This document shows, in pieces, positions 33,341 through 41,404 of a stretch of 64,000 nt of DNA. The notes under the pieces were generated by a model. That model had not been told where the DNA came from. It did no database searches and worked only from the letters and a program-made list of their open reading frames with translations. The stretch is taken from assembly GCA_907163375.1 (NCBI GenBank), contig CAJQUW010005533.1, forward strand, positions 707,001-771,000. The letters are read 5' to 3'. The translations under genes and the position numbers were made by a program. Source of the stretch: Prostheceraeus crozeri (taxonomy: Eukaryota > Platyhelminthes > Polycladida > Euryleptidae). Each line of letters opens with the position of its first letter. Positions within the stretch are counted from its first letter, which is position 1.

Positions 33341-33512
33341 AATGTTTCTTGTTTATAAATTGTGTCTCTATAATAAACTTGACATAATAATTCTTCATTA
33401 TGTTTTTTACTCTCTATGTGAATGTTATATTGATTTTGTTCATCAACAAATAATCTTATTTTTCTTTGGAAAAAATTTTAATTTTTTAACTAATTCTTTA
33501 ATATTGATATAA

Positions 33513-33850
33513 TTAATATTTTATTTCTATCCAATCAGTATTACTAATCGGCAAAACTGCTCTGATAAACCCATATACATTATTATGACCTATTATAACC
33601 ATATTTTCTTTATTTAATTCAACATAAGCTACATCATTATATTTACTTACAATCTCCATAAATTTAATAAATGGATCACCTGGAAATAAACAATAATTAG
33701 TTTCTATAGAAGGTAAACCTTTAGTCTGTTCTCTAAATATTTCGGCTTGTAATTCAAACAAAAGATTAACATCTATACATGGATTATTATTATTATTATT
33801 ATCAAAACATTTATTTTCAAATTCCGTTGATCTCGTCGAATAAGAAGACA
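33513..33850 (-). pseudogene. Small Polinton gene of unknown function
   Basis: The minus-strand frame reads NNNPCIDVNLLFELQAEIF, then GLPSIETNYCLFPGDPFIKF, YVELNKENMVIIGHN and YGFIRAVLPISNTDW, ending at 33513. The likely start lies near 33885 (TAAAAAAATGG-type context) but is one frame off. It is a compact alpha/beta-looking protein of about 110 residues with no recognised domain. Confidence 0.45.
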
Positions 33851-33942
33851 GGAATGATGCGGACGAATATAATTTTTTTAAATTTGTTTTTCCATTTTTT
33901 TATTTTTATTAGAAAAAATTTTACTTTTTTATTGTTTTAAAA

Positions 33943-34779
33943 ATGATGTTACCAAATGTTGGTGGAGGTGCATATATCCCGAATAATCGTGAATTAGAAA
34001 TAGAGATAGAAAATTATATCATGAAAACTGGAGACGTTTTATCTGGTCCATTGCATCTTTCTATTCTTCCGCAACAAAATACAGAGTTAACAAATAAACA
34101 ATATCTTGATACACAAATCAATGACTTAAAAGAAAAATATATAAACGATGTTTTGGTTCCACTGATGAATGAATTGAAGTTGCTTAAACTGAATGACAAA
34201 TCATTAAACGAAAAATTATTAAAACTTGATAAAAAGGATAGAGAGCTAGAAGCAGATATAGCAAAACTTTTTAAAAAGATTTCTGAACAATCAAAAATTT
34301 TAATATTACTTTCTTTAAATTTAAAATCTGCTGTAATTAAAAATAAACATCAGATAAAAATGTTAAAAGAACAATTAGAAGATGAAATAGAAAAACTACC
34401 TGAAAGAATTAAAAAAAGTTTAAAGCAGTTACAAACTACATTCCAAAAAAGTGTTGATGAATTAAGTTCTAAAATTACTCAACAAATGAAAAAGATGAAT
34501 AGAATAATAAATGAAGTAAACTCACTTAATCAAAGAGTTGATAAAATGAAAACTCTTAAAATCAATTTAGAAAATGAATTAAAGAAAAATTTACAAGAAA
34601 ACTCTAAAGAAAATAAAGAACAGTTAGATTCTGTTAAAAGACAATTAGATGTTCTTAAAATTAAGTTAAATGCTCTTAAAACGGCATTGAAGATTAATCA
34701 GCAGAAAATGCAAGTTAATAGAAAAGAAATTAAAGTACATCACACGCTACTTGACGCAATAGATAAAGTGCAACAATAA
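33943..34779 (+). CDS. Coiled-coil fibre-like protein with tail-fibre type N-terminal motif
   Basis: An intact 278-codon frame starts at ATG 33943 in TTTAAAAATG. Residues 1-70 contain YIMKTGDVLSGPLHLSIL and TELTNKQYLDTQINDL, the same order as the phage tail-fibre repeat (MxTGDxMxGPLxL, then a KxYVD). From about residue 80 to the end it is almost all heptad-like coiled coil, rich in Lys, Glu, Leu and Gln. The whole looks like a rod with an N-terminal trimerising or anchoring part, as expected for a vertex fibre. It lies just upstream of the pVI-like and capsid genes. The role in attachment is an inference from shape and one motif. No frame damage is present, in contrast to most neighbours. Confidence 0.6.
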   Translation: MMLPNVGGGAYIPNNRELEIEIENYIMKTGDVLSGPLHLSILPQQNTELTNKQYLDTQINDLKEKYINDVLVPLMNELKLLKLNDKSLNEKLLKLDKKDRELEADIAKLFKKISEQSKILILLSLNLKSAVIKNKHQIKMLKEQLEDEIEKLPERIKKSLKQLQTTFQKSVDELSSKITQQMKKMNRIINEVNSLNQRVDKMKTLKINLENELKKNLQENSKENKEQLDSVKRQLDVLKIKLNALKTALKINQQKMQVNRKEIKVHHTLLDAIDKVQQ

Positions 34780-34868
34780 ATTAATAAAGTTATCTCGAAG
34801 TTGTTGTCATTCACAAACGTAAATCTTAACTAAAATATTAAACGTACCAAAGTCCCTCTGGTTACAAT

Positions 34869-34903
34869 CGGAGCGAAGCTTCGATGTTCGAGGCTTTAGC
34901 CGA
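34869..34903. repeat. Hairpin pair between genes
   Basis: CGGAGC-GAA-GCTTCG (one mismatch) followed by GGCT-TTA-GCC; it lies in the spacer between the fibre-like and pVI-like genes. Confidence 0.7.
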
Positions 34904-34945
34904 TCGTAAATATTTTTTCCCAAAAGTCAAATTTAATCCTAAAAA

Positions 34946-35365
34946 ATGCCTATAATTTATAAACACAATCTTAAACAATTTGCTTCAAATCAAAGAATTG
35001 CTCATGAACCACGTATGAATCCTGTTTATCATTATGATAATAGAGAGACAGTCGGAACACAAAAGTTCCTAGGGACCGCAGGTGCCGTTCACACGGAAGG
35101 AGCTGGCATCTTTTCTGGTATTGGAAGTATCGTTAACTTAATTAAAAATAATAAAGATTTGATTTCATCTGCTGCAAAAGGAGCAGCTGCTATAGGTAGT
35201 ACAGCTAGTGCAATATCAAATGCTGTTAAGTCTCAAAATGAATTAAAACAACTAGAAGCTATTCGTAAACTTAGGAATGATTCTGAAGAACTAAAAAATT
35301 TAAAAAAACTTTCAGAGGAAACAAAAAACAAAATTGCTAACATAGCTGTAGGGGTGAAACCCTGA
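34946..35365 (+). CDS. pVI-like small virion protein with amphipathic segment
   Basis: An intact 139-codon frame starts at ATG 34946 in CTAAAAAATG. The N-terminus is polar and aromatic (YKHNLKQFASNQRIAHEPR), then a Gly/Ala-rich hydrophobic stretch (GAGIFSGIGSIVNLIKNN, ISSAAKGAAAIGSTASAI) and a charged helical C-terminus. Adenovirus pVI and equivalent proteins of related viruses combine such an amphipathic, membrane-active segment with capsid binding. The similarity is in layout, not an alignable motif. The last codons (GVKP) run into a hairpin element. Confidence 0.45.
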   Translation: MPIIYKHNLKQFASNQRIAHEPRMNPVYHYDNRETVGTQKFLGTAGAVHTEGAGIFSGIGSIVNLIKNNKDLISSAAKGAAAIGSTASAISNAVKSQNELKQLEAIRKLRNDSEELKNLKKLSEETKNKIANIAVGVKP

Positions 35366-35378
35366 GGAGTGGAGCTCC
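35350..35378. repeat. Double hairpin at a stop codon
   Basis: AGGGG-TGAAA-CCCT then GGAG-TGGAG-CTCC; the gene's stop codon TGA lies between the two stems. Confidence 0.7.
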
Positions 35379-35405
35379 GTCTGATAGTAAACATAAGAAG
35401 AATCA

Positions 35406-35498
35406 GGCGTAGCCATAAAACGTTCAATTGAAGAAATAAGAGGTAATGGTATTAATAGCAACCTTCGGTCTAACCAGCAAAGCTGTAGCGGAGCTGGT
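35406..35498. repeat. Cluster of hairpin elements in a spacer
   Basis: GGC-GTA-GCC at 35406 with a decayed second stem, ACC-TTC-GGT near 35461, and ACCAGC...GCTGGT at 35473-35498. Further AT-rich repeats (TTAGCAAAATTTT-like) follow up to about 35580. Confidence 0.65.
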
Positions 35499-35622
35499 CT
35501 AGCAAAATTCTAAAATTATGTTTTAGCAAAATTTTCTTAGCAAAATTTTTTCAGTAAAATTATTTTAGCAGAATTTTTTCTGTCTGTGAGAAAAACAAAA
35601 AGTCAAATTATTTTTTATAAAA

Positions 35623-36971
35623 ATGTCTTCGCTTATCGAAAATAAATTTAGATTAGACGATCCTCCGTTCGTCAGTAATAATCAAAAAAAGAATGACTAT
35701 ATAAGAATTGCTATGAATACCGGATCTTCCAGTAGAGTAAATACTGGAGGAGATTTAATCTTTGAAGTTGATAATCAACAAAGTTATTTATATCTACCTG
35801 ATTCATTTTTACACTGTGAATATTCTTTATATAGTGATGCCAGTTTTACAACACCATTACCAGAAACCGATAATATTGCACTAGAGAATAATTTTTTTCC
35901 AAGATTATTTACACAAATGCGGTTAGATGTTGCAACTCAAAATATAGAAACAATAAGTGATTCTCCAGGTGTAATTGATTCAATGCTTAGATTTGTAACA
36001 ATTGGTGAAAATAATAAAAAGTATGAAATCGAAGGTTGGTTTCCTGATACTAATGATGGTATAATTGTTGATGATTTATCTCACGCTGGAACAGATGCCG
36101 CAGGAATTGCGAAAGATGTAGAAAATATTGAAAAACATTTAAATAAAACAAATAATGATGCATATAAAGAAAGACGTGAATTTAACAAGAAAAGTAAACA
36201 GACAGTTAATTGGTCATTATCTCCATTATTCGGATATTTAGATTATGATAAAATATTAAAATCAATATTAAAATATCAATTAAAATTTAAGTTAATAATT
36301 CATCGTACAGCAAATAATGAATTAATCTTTTTTGGTAAGACTGGAAAAAAAGCATATTTAAAAATTGATAGACTTGAATGGTGGATTAAGCATATTACTC
36401 CTAGTTTAGAGATTGAAACAGCTATTGCAAAAAGATTAAATACTAACAAACCAATTCCAGTAAATTTTCTAAAGAGAACTGCTAGTTCAGTAACTTTTTC
36501 CGAACAAAGATTTAACTGGCATTTTACTAGAACTGCGAATACACCAAGATATTTATTACTAACCTTTCAAAGAAATAATTCTCCAAGTTTTGATAAGAAC
36601 AATAATCTCTTCCATATTAATACAATTCGAAGTTTACAAGTTTCATTAAATCAAACCCGATATCCAATGATCCATTAAGATTCGATGATACCAATAATCA
36701 ATTTATGGAAGGATATGATTCTTATCGAAATCTTTGTATAGAATTTGGAGTTGAACCACAATTAACTCCTGGAGATTGGAGACATTTATATCCTGTTTTC
36801 TGTTTCGATTTAAGTGCACAATCTGAAGATATTATCAAGACTGGTTGTGATGTAACAATTAATATTGAAAAGAAAGATTCCACAACTTCATTGATGGCTT
36901 ATGGTTTATTGCTAGAAGATGTAAAATATTCTATTGAAGTTCTTAATGGGAAGATGGCTAGAATAAATTAA
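35623..36971 (+). pseudogene. Major capsid protein (hexon-like, double jelly roll)
   Basis: The start is ATG at 35623 in TATAAAAATG (MSSLIENKFRLDDPPF). Typical Polinton capsid features follow: NTGGDLIFEVDNQQSYLYLP, ENNFFPRLFTQMRLDVATQN, then WSLSPLFGYLDYDKILKSIL, a KIDRLEWWIKHITPSLEIE strand region and FNWHFTRTANTPRYLLLTF. A single frameshift near 36665 separates the last 100 codons (YDSYRNLCIEFGVEP, WRHLYPVFCFDLSAQSEDI, DVTINIEKKDS) which end at 36971. The total of about 449 codons is at the short end for the family. This protein forms the icosahedral shell. With only one break it is among the better preserved genes. Confidence 0.8.
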
Positions 36972-37077
36972 TTTAATTTTTTTTTATAACTAGAATAGAT
37001 TAAAAATTCTTAACTAAAAATTTTTCATAACTAGAATAGATTAAAAATTTTCGTAACTTAAAATTTTTTTATTAAAA

Positions 37078-37559
37078 ATGTCGCAACCGAAAAGTAATAA
37101 TAATAAAACTGTTGAATTAAAATTACGTAATATTGTTGACAAAAATACCCCTAAAACTATTACGATTAACAAAAAAAAAGTATTACATAAGTAAACCAAT
37201 GATAGAGAATATTCAATTACAAGAAGAAAAGAATGGCGGGATTCTCCCATTAATTCCTCTAATAATAGGAGGCATAGCAGCTGCAGGAAGTGTTGCAGGT
37301 GGGACAGCTGGTATTGTCCAAGCAGTAAATAAAAATAATCAGAGAAGGCAGCATTAGAAGAACAAAAACGTCATAATAAAGAGTTAGAGAAAGTTGCTAA
37401 GGGTGAAGGAGTAGTAGATAATTTTATTAGTAAATTAAAATTAGTTGATGAAGGAAAACGAGTTCTTAAAAATATTCTCCACAATGTTGATGATTTAATT
37501 GAAATTAAAGAAACTAAAGATGGTTCTGGAATACATCTAAGTCCTAGTATGATTCGGTA
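37078..37559 (+). pseudogene. pX-like hydrophobic virion protein
   Basis: The start is ATG at 37078 in TTAAAAATG (MSQPKSNNNKTVELKLRN). A frame break near 37185 precedes the characteristic segment GGILPLIPLIIGGIAAAGS, then VAGGTAGIVQAVN, which is the Gly/Leu/Ala pattern I know from pX-like proteins of Polintons and adenoviruses. A second break near 37345 leads to the polar C-terminus (RHNKELEKVAKGEGVVDN) ending in GSGIHLSPSMIR at 37559. It is probably a membrane-interacting or DNA-associated virion protein. Confidence 0.55.
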
Positions 37560-37568
37560 ATAACCTCA

Positions 37569-37581
37569 GGACCTTTGGTTC
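37569..37581. repeat. Single hairpin after a stop codon
   Basis: GGACC-TTT-GGTTC, directly after the stop codon of the pX-like gene. Confidence 0.6.
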
Positions 37582-37637
37582 GATTAGGTAAAATATTTAT
37601 TTTATTTTTATCTTTAAAAATTTTGTTATCTTTTAAA

Positions 37638-38105
37638 ATGAATTCTACAAATTCCAAAAATTTAATTAAATTAAAAATTTCTAATTTAGATTTATTGAAT
37701 TATCTATTAAACAAAAATAAAAACTCAAATTGTCAGCATATTGGTGGTGACATACAAAAAGCATTAGAAAACTTTCCTGTATTTATTTGGAGTAAATATT
37801 CGAAAGAAAAACATCTTCCTGGTCATTCATATACTGGTCCAGGAACTCGATTAGATATAAGACTAGATGAGAATAATAATCCGAAACCAGGTAAAGAACC
37901 AATAAATAGGGTAGATGCCGCCGCTTACAGGCATGATTTAAGCTTATCGAAATCATGATCTAAGTTCTCGACATGCAGCTGATAAGAAGATGATTCAAGA
38001 ATTAGATAGTATTCAAAATCCTACATTTAGAGAAAAAATTGAAAGAATGTTTGTTAAGAAAGCTTTACAAGCTAAAATATTATTCGGTCAGGGTTTAAAT
38101 GAAAC
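37638..38105 (+). pseudogene. Parvovirus-type phospholipase A2 protein
   Basis: The start is ATG at 37638 (MNSTNSKNLIKLKISN). From about residue 60 it shows LPGHSYTGPGTRLD, the Ca-binding YxGPG loop, then RVDAAAYRHDLS with the catalytic His-Asp pair. This is the arrangement found in the VP1 unique region of parvoviruses. A frame break near 37945 is followed by a helical tail (SSRHAADKKMIQELDSI, REKIERMFVKKAL). In parvoviruses the enzyme breaches the endosomal membrane; here a virion role is inferred from its place beside the pX-like and capsid genes. The tail is in the same frame as the downstream integrase. Confidence 0.75.
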
Positions 38106-38134
38106 GACAGCTAAGCTGTCTGAGAGCAACGCTC
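38106..38134. repeat. Double hairpin at the PLA2/integrase junction
   Basis: GACAGC-TAA-GCTGTC, then TGA, then GAGC-AAC-GCTC. The element sits exactly where one gene should end and the next begin, and it is translated in frame (TAKLSESNAR). Confidence 0.8.
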
Positions 38135-38928
38135 GAACCTACGCGTCTGAAATTCATAGGGAATACAGAAAGCCGAAATATTTATTGAAAGTAAAAGTAT
38201 TTAATAAAGATGATATTTGCAGTGCTGATCTTATTCATATGCCGAATGAAAGGGACTACAAATACGCATTGACCGCTATAGATTTATATACACGATACGC
38301 TTGGGTAAAGCCTTTAAAAAATAAAAGTGGTCTATCAGTTAAATATGCGTTTGAAGAAATCTTTAAAGAAAGTAATAGAAAGCCAAGGAAATTGTTTGTT
38401 GATAAAGGGTCGGAATTTTATAACCGAAACGTTCAGCCACTATTTGAAACTGTTCATTCAACTGAAAATGCAGGGAAGGCCGTAGTCATAGAAAGATTCA
38501 ATCGGACGTTAAAAAATAAATTATTCAAGAAATTTACTGAGCAAAGAAATCAGAAATGGTTGAAGATATTACCAGGAATTGTAGAAGAGTACAATAATAA
38601 AGTTCATTCTGGTATTGAAGAAACTCCAAAGAATGCTTCTGTCGACCCTGATTTGATACGAAAGAAAATATTCGAAAATAATTATACGAATGAGAGTAAT
38701 CCGAATTTGCAGAAACTTAAGCCGAAATTTAAAATTGGAGATAGAGTTAGAATATTTAAATATAAGAATAAATTTGAAAAAGGCTTCGTCGGATACTGGA
38801 CGAAAGAGATATTTGAAGTTTTCAAAATAAATCAAACTTATCCGATTACTTACGAAATCAAAGATTTAGATGATGAAAATATCAGAGGCCGATTTTATCA
38901 AAATGAATTACAACGAAGTGATTTTTAA
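38135..38928 (+). CDS. Polinton integrase (retroviral type)
   Basis: An open frame from 37990 to 38928 contains the whole catalytic core: CSADLIHMPNERDYKYALT (first Asp), LFVDKGSEFYNRNV (second Asp) and VVIERFNRTLKNKL (catalytic Glu), in DDE order. The C-terminus has an SH3/chromodomain-like module (KFKIGDRVRIFKYKNKFEKG, then EIFEVFKI and GRFYQNEL) up to the stop at 38928. The N-terminal zinc-binding part was not recognised. The own start codon is unclear because the frame is continuous with the phospholipase tail through a hairpin element; the coordinates given start after that element. Integrase inserts Polinton DNA with a 6-bp duplication, as seen at both ends here. It is the best preserved enzyme of the element. 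Confidence 0.9.
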
Positions 38929-38946
38929 TTATCATTATTATCATTA

Positions 38947-38971
38947 GGCGTAGCCATAGAACCTACGGTTC
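38947..38971. repeat. Double hairpin between convergent genes
   Basis: GGC-GTA-GCC, linker ATA, GAACC-TAC-GGTTC; between the integrase stop and the end of the protease gene. The same first stem and linker occur at 35406. Confidence 0.85.
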
Positions 38972-38999
38972 GTTCAATTCTAACATAATATCTAGAAGT

Positions 39000-39425
39000 G
39001 GTACTCCTTCCTGTAATTTAAATAAAAACATAAAAGACATAATTGGCCGCAATAAGTAGTTCCTGTTTTTGAATTTGAAATGTATTATAAATTCCATTGC
39101 CAAGTAATTTTTTGACTTCGTTTGTAGGTGGAAGTCCGTATGAGTCGAACCAATAGTTCTCAGCCTCCGGGCGGTCAAAATAATAATAAGAACAGTTTAT
39201 ATTTCTTTGTCTTGCTGACCAATGTACACCTTTTTCATCTGACGTATGAAGATTTGTTATGAAATTTATAGTTATTGATGGAACTTTGTTCCGGGAACTG
39301 AAGGTTCCTGTTGGCTTATTTTTTAGGAATTGTAATTTGTCTCTCATTAGAACATGAAAATTCTTTATTCCTAATCGATTAGCGATTTTCTTTAGGTCGA
39401 AATTCGTTGTTCGTTTGTGTTCCAT
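39000..39425 (-). pseudogene. Adenain-like cysteine protease
   Basis: The start is ATG at 39425 on the minus strand (MEHKRTTNFDLKKIANRLG). Features in order: NFHVLMRDKLQFL, then EKGVHWSARQRN with the catalytic His, YYYFDRPEAENYWFDSYG containing the acidic residue, LPPTNEVKKLL, and QIQ. The catalytic Cys segment YCGQLCL is found at about 39040-39060 but in a neighbouring frame, so one frameshift disables the enzyme. The FD motif appears twice in the YYYFDR...WFDSYG stretch, which may reflect a small insertion. In adenoviruses this enzyme matures virion proteins. The gene converges on the integrase. Confidence 0.75.
39280..39308. repeat. Double hairpin (in protease gene)
   Basis: GGAAC-TTT-GTTCC, one base, then GGAAC-TGAAG-GTTCC; in frame, read on the minus strand as TFSSRNKVPS. 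Confidence 0.8.
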
Positions 39426-39504
39426 ATAATTTCAAAAACTCATTTATGTTGCTCATTTTATAATAAAAAAAATTTCTTAAGGGACCCCTAGAAGACAGAA
39501 GGGA

Positions 39505-39665
39505 GGGGGTATTATTTATAAACTGTTCTCTAATGATGTCTTTCCTTACTACTTGGGTGGGGGGTATTGATTTAAAACTGTTTCATAAATGGATGACTTT
39601 CCTTACTACTTGGGGGGGTATTGATTTAAAACTGTTCTCTAATGATGTCTTTCCTTACTACTTAT
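39505..39665. repeat. Three tandem copies of a 55-bp unit
   Basis: Copies begin GGGGGTATT at 39505, 39560 and 39614. All share AAACTGTT and CTTTCCTTACTACTT. They lie in the non-coding right part of the Polinton. Confidence 0.85.
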
Positions 39666-39784
39666 TCGATTTTTGAAATGAATTTAATTTAGATTAAATT
39701 AAAACGTTACATTGTTGCATTGTATTTAGTAGAGTTAGTGTTTCGCAAATCTTTTATCAATAGTAATATCATTACTCTTCAATA

Positions 39785-39893
39785 TGTGAAAATTCCTTTT
39801 ATTCCCAATTGCTTAGCAAATCTCATTTAAATCGAAATTCGTAAGTTTGTTTGCCGTATATTTTTTGGAATGCTCTAATGTTTCTCATTTTTA
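39785..39893 (-). pseudogene. Partial duplicate of the protease gene start
   Basis: About 110 bp (TGTGAAAATTCCTTTTATTCC and so on to GTTTCTCATTTTTATA) resemble 39350-39465, which holds the first codons and leader of the protease gene. The copy is shorter and diverged (it also contains AAATCGAAATTCGT). It looks like an old local duplication, and the 55-bp array lies between the two copies. Confidence 0.6.
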
Positions 39894-40548
39894 TAGAAGA
39901 TAAAATGTTTCTATTAAATTCCCGTAAATGAAAATTAAAAACAACACATGGATATTTCAATTTGGTTACATCCAGTTACATTCTATTTGCATACATTCAA
40001 TTTGGATACATTGAAATACATGTAAATTTGTCCACGGGTGGAACAAGGTTTTCATTGGATTGAAACACTCTATTGTATTTACATGTGCAAGAGGAAATAA
40101 CATTGACTATAAAACAGGAAATAACTTTGCATATAAAACAGGAAATAGCTTTGCATATAAAACAGACATACAAGTTTTCTAAACAATGGATTTCTGTCCA
40201 CGGGTGGACAAGGTTTCATTGGATGAGAGAAAAATGACGTCATATTTATTACAACATAATGAAAATGATTGAAAACAAGAAGGGTTGAATAATCAATTTA
40301 TTCCAAAAACACTCATCTTGTGAAAGCCACTGCTCCAAGATTGAAAGATTAGTTTTTAACAGTCGTATAGGAAGCGAGACTCTACAAAGAGTCTGATATT
40401 TATCTGCCAGTTTTTGCCAACTTCATTGCGAAACTCAATTCAGTTCGTGAAAAGTTAATATTGTGATGTTTTAAGAGATATGTAAAATCTCCTTTATTAT
40501 TCTCACACAAGGATAATATATGATTGGCGTGTGTTTCCAATAAAAATT
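39894..40548. other. Non-coding Polinton spacer with short repeats
   Basis: At 40089-40165 a 24-bp unit (AAAACAGGAAATAACTTTGC and variants) occurs about three times. TGTCCACGGGTGGA with adjoining CAAGG and TTTCATTGGAT occurs at about 40030 and 40196. No gene was recognised. Confidence 0.7.
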
Positions 40549-40965
40549 TTACATGTGACACTCAAAAGATGGCTTTGTTTTTCGTATTTCAAGTGTTGTT
40601 TCAAAGAATTCACTGTCGTTGAAATGTCCCCCGCCGGTTCTGTAAAAATATTCCACTGATTCGATGAATGTATGACGTTCAACAACACTTTCCTTCAACT
40701 GTTTTGTAAATGTTTCGATTCTGAAGGGAAGTGCTGCTTCCTTCTTTGCTCTGGCTGCGATTTTATGTTGCTCTTTGTATGCTTTTCGAGCAGAACGTAT
40801 AGCGTCAGGATTGAAGAGTAGAGGCGCTTTCTTCACTTGCTGGTCTATATACGAAAAGTATTCAGAATGTTTCTCCGATGGAATGAACAAATCCGCAATA
40901 ATTTTGAAGAACTCTGGAAGTACCGTTGCTATGTTGGCTTGTTGTTCAACGACTGCTTGACTCAT
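40549..40965 (-). CDS. Orphan gene next to the right terminal repeat
   Basis: An intact 138-codon frame starts at ATG 40965 (MSQAVVEQQANIATVLPEFF). It is mostly helical and charged (YIDQQVKKAPLLFNPDAIRS, YKEQHKIAARAKKEAALPF) with a C-terminal RTGGGHFNDSEFFETTLE. No transmembrane segment or known motif is visible. It is GC-richer than the core Polinton genes, with host-like codon choice, which may point to a captured gene. Terminal accessory genes of Polintons are often host-interaction factors, but no function can be given. Confidence 0.5.
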   Translation of the reverse strand: MSQAVVEQQANIATVLPEFFKIIADLFIPSEKHSEYFSYIDQQVKKAPLLFNPDAIRSARKAYKEQHKIAARAKKEAALPFRIETFTKQLKESVVERHTFIESVEYFYRTGGGHFNDSEFFETTLEIRKTKPSFECHM

Positions 40966-41404
40966 GATTGACGGATAAATTAGTACAAATCACTATGTTC
41001 AAAATATAAGAATAACGTAATTAAAGATAGCGGAACGATGAGAGCAAGCAGATGATAAGTGTTAATTGAAATAATATCACAACAATCTGAGCACACGATA
41101 CAATGACAGACGAAGAGATAAATGAAAACAGTACAGCTGGCAGATATCTTAACGTCATACGGGTGTGCTGACGCACTAACAAGAATTAAAACAATTTGCC
41201 TAACGTACAATTAAAATCTCATTGTTTCACAGAGTAGTAGCAGCTGTTTGTTCTTTCATACATTGTTTCCTTGCAAATGTTTTGAGTTGGAGGACACAGC
41301 TCTTTACACTGAAATGCCTTTTATTCATAAATGCGAGAAGCAGATGTTCTCTACAATTGAGTGTTCATCTGAGTGCAAAGCAGTAGATAAATTGTAAGAA
41401 CGCC
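40966..41404. other. Polinton spacer before the right terminal repeat
   Basis: A 76-codon hydrophobic frame on the minus strand (40980-41210) lacks an ATG start and is not supported. It may be the promoter region of the orphan gene. Confidence 0.45.

Noticed and set aside
38135-38928. Integrase as part of a retrovirus or Gypsy element
   Set aside because: No gag, protease/RT or LTRs are nearby, and it lies inside a Polinton with the appropriate partner genes and 6-bp duplication.
29404-39308. Hairpins as tRNA genes, rho-independent terminators or a CRISPR array
   Set aside because: Stems are 3-6 bp with 3-nt loops, no tRNA fold, no T-run, irregular spacing and variable sequence; the host is eukaryotic.
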